DNA of 10,206 bases from JAFARZ01 sp035651595 (GTDB lineage Bacteria; Actinomycetota; Actinomycetes; Streptosporangiales; Streptosporangiaceae): positions 1 to 10,206 of the forward strand of contig DASRFJ010000075.1 in assembly GCA_035651595.1 (NCBI GenBank). The letters are read 5' to 3'. This document shows, in pieces, positions 6,308-10,206 of the stretch. The position numbers and the translations under genes were made by a program. Positions within the stretch are counted from its first letter, which is position 1, and every line of letters begins with the position of its first letter. The notes beneath the pieces were generated by a model that saw only the letters and a program-made list of their open reading frames with translations, was not told where the DNA came from and did not search any database.

Positions 6308-8036
6308 GGTCGATCGGCTGTGCGCCGATTTCGACCTGCCGGAGAACCGCAACATCTGGTTTGTCAGCGAGCGGCTCTTCGGCCTCATGAAGGCCGGCCA
6401 CCGGCTCGCCGATGCCGAAGCCGAGTTCCGTCGCCGCGACGCGCCCATCTTCCTGGTCGGACGGCCGTTCCTCGGTCCGGCGACCGCCCAGTTCACGCTG
6501 ATGAATCCCAGCGACGCCGTCGACGACGGACAGTTGCGCTACTACCTGTGGATTGGCATCAACGGCCGGGAAGAGGTCGACCGGGTGCTCGCGGAGGAAT
6601 CGATCTCCACCGCCGCGAATCTGGCCAACCTGGACGCGACCGGCCTGCCGATGCGGCGCGAGCCGCCCGAGCATCCGACGGCGCGGGAGCTGCTGGACTG
6701 GCTGACCTGGGACACGGTGACCTGGGCCGAGCGCGCCTCGATGATCCGCCGGCACCTCGACCTCCTGCGCACCGCCGAGGCCCGTCAGGTCCTTGATAAC
6801 CTCGCCAGCGATCCGGTCGGCGACCTGGTGCGGAGCGCGGCGCGCGATGGCATCCGGCTGGCGTTCCAGAACTGCCGTCCGCTGGTCAGCGACGCCGTGC
6901 GAGCGTTCGTGGACGCACCGACCTGGGCGGCGGCCGTGGTGGTATACCGAGAGCGCGAAGACGAGCTCGGCGGGGACCTGGCGCAAGAGATCCTGCTGAC
7001 CGCCGCGCGGCAGCACTGGCTCACGGCCACGCAGCGCGCGGTCGTCGACGCCCACGTGCGGACGCTCGAGATGGCGTGGGAGCGCGGCATCGAGGCGGCG
7101 ATCGGACAGGCTGAGCGGGACTTCCCCGTGAAGGCCGGCACACCAGCCGCGGCGGACTACCTTCAGGCCTACCTCGACGCGCCCGGTCTCGAGGCCGCGC
7201 GTGACGCGCTGCGCGCCGCGCCGCCGGAGCTGCTCCAGATCGACGACGACGCGCTGGCGGATGGCCTGCGCCGGGCGGCTAACGGCGACGACCTCTGGCG
7301 TATCGGCTTGTTCCGCGATGCCAGGGAACGCGGCCTGGACGCGGCCTATCACGACTGGGCGGAGCTTGCCGCGATCGAGGCCATCACCGGCGAAGCCGCG
7401 GCCATCGAGCAGCTCACCGCGCTGGCCGGCCGGCATCGCGGCTACCTGCGCGACCGGACGCTCGAGCTGCTCTCTGACCGTTACATGCGCATCGGCGATC
7501 TCGGCGCCCGGCGCGCCGTCCTGCAGGAGCTCGTCGATCACCGGTCCGCGGACAGCCCGCCGAGTCAGCGAGTGTTTGATCTTGGCATCCTCGGCCAGAC
7601 GCTGGCCGAGCAAGGCGAGCTGGCGGCCGCCAGGACGAGGATTCGCGAGGCAGTGGCCTTGATCAGTTCCGTCCGCGACCAAGCCCAGCGCGGCCTGATC
7701 TGGACGAGGGCCGGCAGCTTCTACCGCTTCCGCGGCGATGACCTCCCGATGGCCGTGCACTGTTTCCGGGTCTCGGTAGAGGAGTTCCGCGGCGTCGGAG
7801 ACCTGGCGTCCGAGGCATTCGCGCTCGAGCAACTCTCCGCGATCTACCGGAAAATGTTCCGGGTCGACCTGGCGAGCGTGTACGCCGCGCTGGCGCAGCG
7901 CGCGGCTCTCGCCTGGGATCGTCAGCGGCCTGGGCTGGCCGTGGCCGGCGACGTGAGGTTCCTGGTCGAGAGCGGAGTCGCGCAGACCGAGTTCCTGCTG
8001 AACGACTTCGCCGAGGCGATCGGCCATCGCGCATAA
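6282..8036 (+). CDS. Helical-repeat / TPR-like protein of unknown function
   Basis: I do not recognise a characterised homologue. The 584-residue protein is soluble, acidic and almost all helix. After a 130-residue N-terminal region come three degenerate repeats of about 65 residues (137-196, 205-275, 291-357). Each begins with an L-D-A/T-W-like helix followed by 'A..(V/L)', has an L-rich middle, and closes with an 'AR(E/D)(R)G(I/L)..A' helix. The same kind of repeat occurs in long actinobacterial TPR proteins that end in a CHAT protease domain. Here the tail (about 390-545) is TPR-like (ELAAARTRIREAVALI, AVHCFRVSVEEFRGVGDLASEAFALEQL) and no catalytic domain follows. It overlaps the sigma gene by 26 bases and precedes the SPFH operon by 74 bases. 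A scaffold or binding role is likely, but that is inference. Confidence 0.8.
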   Translation: MSEDALTREVDRLCADFDLPENRNIWFVSERLFGLMKAGHRLADAEAEFRRRDAPIFLVGRPFLGPATAQFTLMNPSDAVDDGQLRYYLWIGINGREEVDRVLAEESISTAANLANLDATGLPMRREPPEHPTARELLDWLTWDTVTWAERASMIRRHLDLLRTAEARQVLDNLASDPVGDLVRSAARDGIRLAFQNCRPLVSDAVRAFVDAPTWAAAVVVYREREDELGGDLAQEILLTAARQHWLTATQRAVVDAHVRTLEMAWERGIEAAIGQAERDFPVKAGTPAAADYLQAYLDAPGLEAARDALRAAPPELLQIDDDALADGLRRAANGDDLWRIGLFRDARERGLDAAYHDWAELAAIEAITGEAAAIEQLTALAGRHRGYLRDRTLELLSDRYMRIGDLGARRAVLQELVDHRSADSPPSQRVFDLGILGQTLAEQGELAAARTRIREAVALISSVRDQAQRGLIWTRAGSFYRFRGDDLPMAVHCFRVSVEEFRGVGDLASEAFALEQLSAIYRKMFRVDLASVYAALAQRAALAWDRQRPGLAVAGDVRFLVESGVAQTEFLLNDFAEAIGHRA

Positions 8037-8043
8037 GCGCGAC

Positions 8044-8087
8044 TTGTGCCGAAAAACTGATATCAGTATGCTAGGTGCATGGTATCA
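8044..8087 (+). promoter_or_regulatory. Promoter and likely RHH operator of the SPFH operon
   Basis: TTGTGC (8044-8049), 17 bases, TATGCT (8067-8072) forms a well-spaced housekeeping promoter. The perfect palindrome CTGATATCAG (8057-8066) fills the end of the spacer and abuts the -10. A second copy, TGGTATCA (8080-8087), covers the expected start of transcription. The two 8-mers (TGATATCA at 8058-8065) are 22 bases apart, about two helical turns, as for a ribbon-helix-helix dimer pair. The operon's own RHH protein is the obvious candidate binder; that is inference. Confidence 0.6.
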
Positions 8088-8114
8088 AGCATCTCGTGGA
8101 GGTGGGTCAGATGA
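8079..8114 (+). CDS. Possible leaderless upstream peptide
   Basis: An ATG six bases after the TATGCT -10 opens an 11-codon frame, MVSSISWRWVR, ending TGA at 8112-8114. This overlaps the SPFH ATG (8111) in the ATGA pattern typical of coupled genes. Three basic residues and two Trp codons lie near its end. If transcription starts at 8079 it would be translated leaderless and feed ribosomes to the SPFH start. It is too short to judge by composition, so this is only a suggestion. Confidence 0.25.
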   Translation: MVSSISWRWVR

Positions 8115-9037
8115 CCCAGGAAGTCAACGCCGCGGCGGCCCTGCCGCCGGCGAGCCAGCCGGTCACCGAGCGCGAAGCCCGGTTCGTGTCCGGCATGTGG
8201 ATGCTCCTGCTGGGCATCGTCGTCATTCTCGTCGGCGTCGTGCTCTCGATCGTCGCGGGGCATCTCAGCGGGGGCGGTAGCTCTACCGTGATCGCGCTCA
8301 GCGTGCTCCTCTACATCGTCGGCAGCGTGCTGCTGGCCGGCCTGACTCCGGTCGTACCGGGGCGTGCGCGGGTCATCCAGCTGTTCGGCAAGTACCGCGG
8401 CACGGTGCGCGAGCAGGGCCTGCAGTGGGTGAACCCGTTCACCCGCCGGATCGAGGTCTCGACCCGGATCAGGAACCAGGAGTCGGCGCAGCTCAAGGTC
8501 AACGACGCGGACGGCAACCCGATAGAGATCGCCGCCGTCGTGGTCTGGCAGGTGCGGAACACCGCGCACGCCGTCTATGCGGTCGACGACTACGCCAAGT
8601 TCGTCACTATCCAGACGGAGACCGCGGTGCGGCACATCGCGTCCAGCTACCCGTACGACAACCGCGGCGCCGACGTGCTGTCCCTGCGTGACAACGCCGA
8701 CGAGGTCACCGAGCGGCTGTCCGAGGAGCTCAGGACCCGGGCGCGGTCCGCAGGCGTGGACATCATCGAGACGCGGCTCACCAGGCTGTCCTACGCGCCG
8801 GAGATCGCCCAGGCCATGCTGCGCACACAGCAGGCGAGCGCGGTCGTCGGCGCGCGGCAGCGCATCGTCGAGGGAGCGGTCGGTATGGTCCGCCTGGCAC
8901 TCCAGCGCTTGGAAGAAGAGGGTGTGGTTGAACTCGACGAGGAGCGGAAAGCCGCGATGGTCTCCAACCTGCTCGTGGTCCTGTGCAGTGAGCAAGCCAC
9001 CCAGCAGGTCGTGAACACCGGCTCGCTCTACCAGTAG
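8111..9037 (+). CDS. SPFH (stomatin-like) domain membrane protein
   Basis: Membrane-anchored SPFH/band-7 protein of 308 residues. A polar N-terminus (1-27) is followed by two hydrophobic helices (about 28-50 and 58-80). The band-7 domain then starts with PGRARVIQLFGKYRGTVREQG and continues with WVNPFTRR, NPIEIAAVVVWQV and TETAVRHIASSYPYD. The helical tail has the VVGARQRIVEGAV and NLLVVLCSEQATQQVVNTG pattern seen in actinobacterial members. Such proteins form ring or cage oligomers on membranes. The ATG at 8111 has GGAGG (8098-8102) eight bases upstream. First gene of an operon with the RHH gene (18-base gap) and the LuxR-type gene. Confidence 0.93.
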   Translation: MTQEVNAAAALPPASQPVTEREARFVSGMWMLLLGIVVILVGVVLSIVAGHLSGGGSSTVIALSVLLYIVGSVLLAGLTPVVPGRARVIQLFGKYRGTVREQGLQWVNPFTRRIEVSTRIRNQESAQLKVNDADGNPIEIAAVVVWQVRNTAHAVYAVDDYAKFVTIQTETAVRHIASSYPYDNRGADVLSLRDNADEVTERLSEELRTRARSAGVDIIETRLTRLSYAPEIAQAMLRTQQASAVVGARQRIVEGAVGMVRLALQRLEEEGVVELDEERKAAMVSNLLVVLCSEQATQQVVNTGSLYQ

Positions 9038-9055
9038 AGGCCTACAGGAATTCTT

Positions 9056-9259
9056 ATGACTGAACGCAAGGGCGTGCTCCTCCGGCTGGACCCGGCTGTG
9101 CACGACGCCTTGGCCAGGTGGGCGAACGACGAATTGCGCAGCACGAACGCCCAGATCGAGTTCCTGCTGCGCCGGGCCCTCGCCGACGCCGGCCGACTGC
9201 CCGGCCAGGTGCGGGAGATGCGCAAGCAGGGCCGCCCGCCCCGCGCCTCGTCCGATTGA
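9056..9259 (+). CDS. Ribbon-helix-helix (Arc/CopG-like) DNA-binding protein
   Basis: Protein of 67 residues with a short basic N-terminus, a beta strand (KGVLLRLDP, 5-13) and two helices (AVHDALARWANDELRS and NAQIEFLLRRALADAG). This is the ribbon-helix-helix fold of Arc/CopG repressors, followed by a basic tail (REMRKQGRPPR). RHH proteins dimerise and insert the strand into the major groove of short palindromes. The paired TGATATCA-like sites at the operon promoter are a plausible autoregulatory target. ATG 9056 has AGGA seven bases upstream. No toxin gene adjoins, so a toxin-antitoxin label is not supported. Confidence 0.88.
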   Translation: MTERKGVLLRLDPAVHDALARWANDELRSTNAQIEFLLRRALADAGRLPGQVREMRKQGRPPRASSD

Positions 9260-9291
9260 GCACAACCGGTCATGGAGAAGAGGTAGCAACC

Positions 9292-9651
9292 ATGAGCCGT
9301 GGCCCCGTCACCCTGGACGACATCACCGGCCTACTGGGCCGGGCGTCCTCGGCGGTCACCGATTGGGCCGCCCGGCTGTCCGCGCTGACGCAGAGCGAGC
9401 CGACGCCTGGACCGACGCCGGGACCGGCGGCGGTGGAGCGGCCGGTCGTCAGCCCGCCTAAGGCACTCACCGCGCGGGAGCGGGAACTGGTCACGCTGGT
9501 CGCGCGCGGTTACACGGACGCGCAGATCGCCGCCGAGCTCTTCATCAGCGTGCGTACGGTCGGTTCCCACCTGGACCGGATCAGGGACAAAACCGGCTGC
9601 CGCCGCCGCGCCGACCTCACCCGCCTCGCACTGCAAACCGGCCTGATCTGA
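9292..9651 (+). CDS. Small orphan LuxR-type HTH regulator
   Basis: Protein of 119 residues. Residues 1-35 form a helical segment (LDDITGLLGRASSAVTDWAARLSAL), 36-56 a Pro-rich linker with a PTPG repeat, and 58-117 a complete LuxR/GerE HTH (LTARERELVTLVARGYTDAQIAAELFISVRTVGSHLDRIRDKTGCRRRADLTRLAL). There is no receiver, PAS or ATPase domain, so input probably comes through the N-terminal segment or a partner. ATG 9292 has GAGG about ten bases upstream and is 32 bases after the RHH gene, placing it third in the SPFH operon. Its targets are unknown. Confidence 0.9.
   Translation: MSRGPVTLDDITGLLGRASSAVTDWAARLSALTQSEPTPGPTPGPAAVERPVVSPPKALTARERELVTLVARGYTDAQIAAELFISVRTVGSHLDRIRDKTGCRRRADLTRLALQTGLI
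9400..9423 (+). repeat. 12-bp tandem repeat coding a PTPG linker
   Basis: CCGACGCCTGGA and CCGACGCCGGGA lie in tandem (11 of 12 bases identical) and encode two PTPG units between the N-terminal segment and the HTH of the LuxR-type protein. A third, partial copy follows. This looks like simple linker expansion. Confidence 0.7.
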
Positions 9652-9707
9652 AGGCTTCGGGGTGGCGGGTGAACTCGATGCCCCGTATCGCGGCCATATC
9701 ACACATG

Positions 9708-9719
9708 AGCGATATCGCT
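9708..9719. repeat. 12-bp perfect palindrome AGCGATATCGCT
   Basis: Uninterrupted palindrome 57 bases after the LuxR-type stop. It shares the GATATC core with the operon's promoter palindrome, though that core alone could recur by chance. A protein-binding site is more likely than an RNA hairpin, as there is no loop. Confidence 0.5.
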
Positions 9720-9725
9720 GTTTAC

Positions 9726-9744
9726 CGATAACCGGAGGTTATCG
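9726..9744. repeat. Inverted repeat CGATAACC-GGA-GGTTATCG
   Basis: Perfect 8-bp arms around three bases, 6 bases after the preceding palindrome. It could be an operator or a short hairpin; no T tract follows on either strand. Confidence 0.55.
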
Positions 9745-9810
9745 ACTGGAACCAGACCCTAGGCCCGCCGCCGTCATCGATCTGCCAAGGCCCCGACCGT
9801 TGCGATTCGA

Positions 9811-9840
9811 GCAGCAGGATAGGCTCGCCGCTCCTGCTGC
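9811..9840. repeat. Inverted repeat GCAGCAGGA / TCCTGCTGC
   Basis: Perfect 9-bp arms around a 12-base loop (9820-9831). As RNA it would form a stable stem. It could terminate the SPFH operon without a T tract, which is common in actinobacteria, or be a relic of the mobile-like sequence to its right. Confidence 0.5.
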
Positions 9841-9860
9841 GCCGCCCGCGACGCAGATGA

Positions 9861-10206
9861 GCGGTGAGCGGCCCAGATGCTTGTATCCCAGAGGAGCGGA
9901 CCGGATGGCACGCGGGGCAGCTTGGGCGGGCCGATCAGTACGTCGAGTCCGAGGTGTTCCTCGCCCGCCGTCAGGTCGCCCGCCTCGACCCGCAGCCGCG
10001 GCGCGGTAGAAGGCACGCGGCGGCGCAACGCGCATGTGCGGGCGTGGCGGGAGGACAGCGGCAACATGGGCCTGGCGGCGCGGGAGATGCCGTCCGCGGA
10101 CGGGCTGATCGCGTGGCAGAACATCGAGCGGCGTGCACTGGACCTGCACGCCGCCGGGATGGACGGCACCGCCGGGCAGCTCCAGGTCCAGGCCATGCTC
10201 GACTCC
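9861..10206 (+). pseudogene. DUF222/13E12-type HNH endonuclease family fragment, frameshifted
   Basis: Two reading frames together give a DUF222-like product. The frame beginning after the TGA at 9858-9860 yields GWHAGQLGRADQYVESEVFL and ARRQVARLDPQ and on to about 10031. The frame from about 10021 to the right edge yields HVRAWREDSGNMGLAAREMP and SADGLIAWQNIERRALDLHA, then AGMDGTAGQLQVQAMLDS. The second part fits the family pattern of a 'W-E-x-S-G' strand, a '(L)PxAD' helix, 'ALDLxAAGxxGTxxQLxxxAxL' and on. The switch is +1 near 10026-10031. No start codon or 5' half of the domain is present on this side. An HNH motif would lie beyond the window. Alternatively a frame from ATG 9877 stays open to the edge, but its first 45 residues look like shadow sequence. 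Confidence 0.5.

Larger units (their letters stand above)
9652..9860. other. Non-coding stretch with three perfect inverted repeats
   Basis: No convincing gene is seen between the LuxR-type gene and the DUF222 fragment. The plus-strand frame starting at 9662 has an Arg/Pro-rich, unpatterned product and crosses the pseudogene in another frame. Three perfect inverted repeats lie between 9708 and 9840 and are listed separately. The first part (about 9685-9750) is AT-richer than the flanks. Confidence 0.5.

Noticed and set aside
8075..8110. Longer SPFH start at GTG 8075
   Set aside because: It lies at or before the expected transcription start, while ATG 8111 has a strong GGAGG at the right spacing.
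9056..9651. Toxin-antitoxin module from the RHH protein and its neighbour
   Set aside because: The neighbour is a LuxR-type HTH protein, not a recognisable toxin.
8059..9716. Shared GATATC core as proof of one regulon at both ends of the SPFH operon
   Set aside because: A 6-bp core is expected about once per 10-20 kb at this GC content, so two copies are not strong evidence.
9662..10009. 115-codon plus-strand frame after the LuxR-type gene
   Set aside because: Composition is unpatterned and Arg/Pro-rich, and DUF222-like sequence is read in the other two frames across its second half.

Overview
The window is high-GC DNA with actinobacterial gene content and order. recA-recX with a DUF3046 gene upstream of recA and rny beyond recX, plus an ECF42-type sigma factor, suggest a filamentous actinomycete, possibly Streptosporangiales. 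The order-level guess is weak. About half of the window is conserved core and half is accessory.

Left part (1-3401, all on the minus strand): the 5' two thirds of rny (RNase Y) runs off the left edge. Then come recX and recA, separated by 6 bases, and a small DUF3046 gene. The recA upstream region holds a near-consensus actinobacterial SOS (LexA) box with a TATGGT -10. It also holds a second element matching the LexA-independent RecA-NDp promoter class, and a strong GC hairpin lies between the two. The DUF3046 gene looks leaderless.

Middle part (3402-6307): a perfect DnaA box lies in the divergent spacer before a small one-pass membrane protein with a septum-formation-like domain. That gene converges on and overlaps by 4 bp a RibD-C/DHFR-like reductase gene. 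Divergent from the reductase is a coupled pair, a DGPF/YCII protein and an ECF42-type sigma factor with a C-terminal TPR extension. This is the known ECF42 arrangement, with no anti-sigma gene visible.

Right part (6282-10206, plus strand): a 584-residue all-helical protein overlaps the end of the sigma gene. It has three degenerate ~65-residue repeats followed by TPR-like helices, and no effector domain that I can recognise. Next is a compact three-gene operon: a two-TM SPFH (stomatin-like) membrane protein, a ribbon-helix-helix protein and an orphan LuxR-type HTH protein. Its promoter contains two TGATATCA-like 8-mers 22 bp apart, a likely operator for the RHH protein. A possible 11-codon leaderless reading frame overlaps the SPFH start. 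The window ends with a gene-poor stretch holding three perfect inverted repeats, then a degraded fragment of a DUF222/13E12-type HNH-endonuclease family gene that appears frameshifted and runs off the right edge.

The SPFH-RHH-LuxR operon with its operator, next to the repeat protein, is the best candidate for a little-described system. No tRNA, rRNA or CRISPR array was seen.
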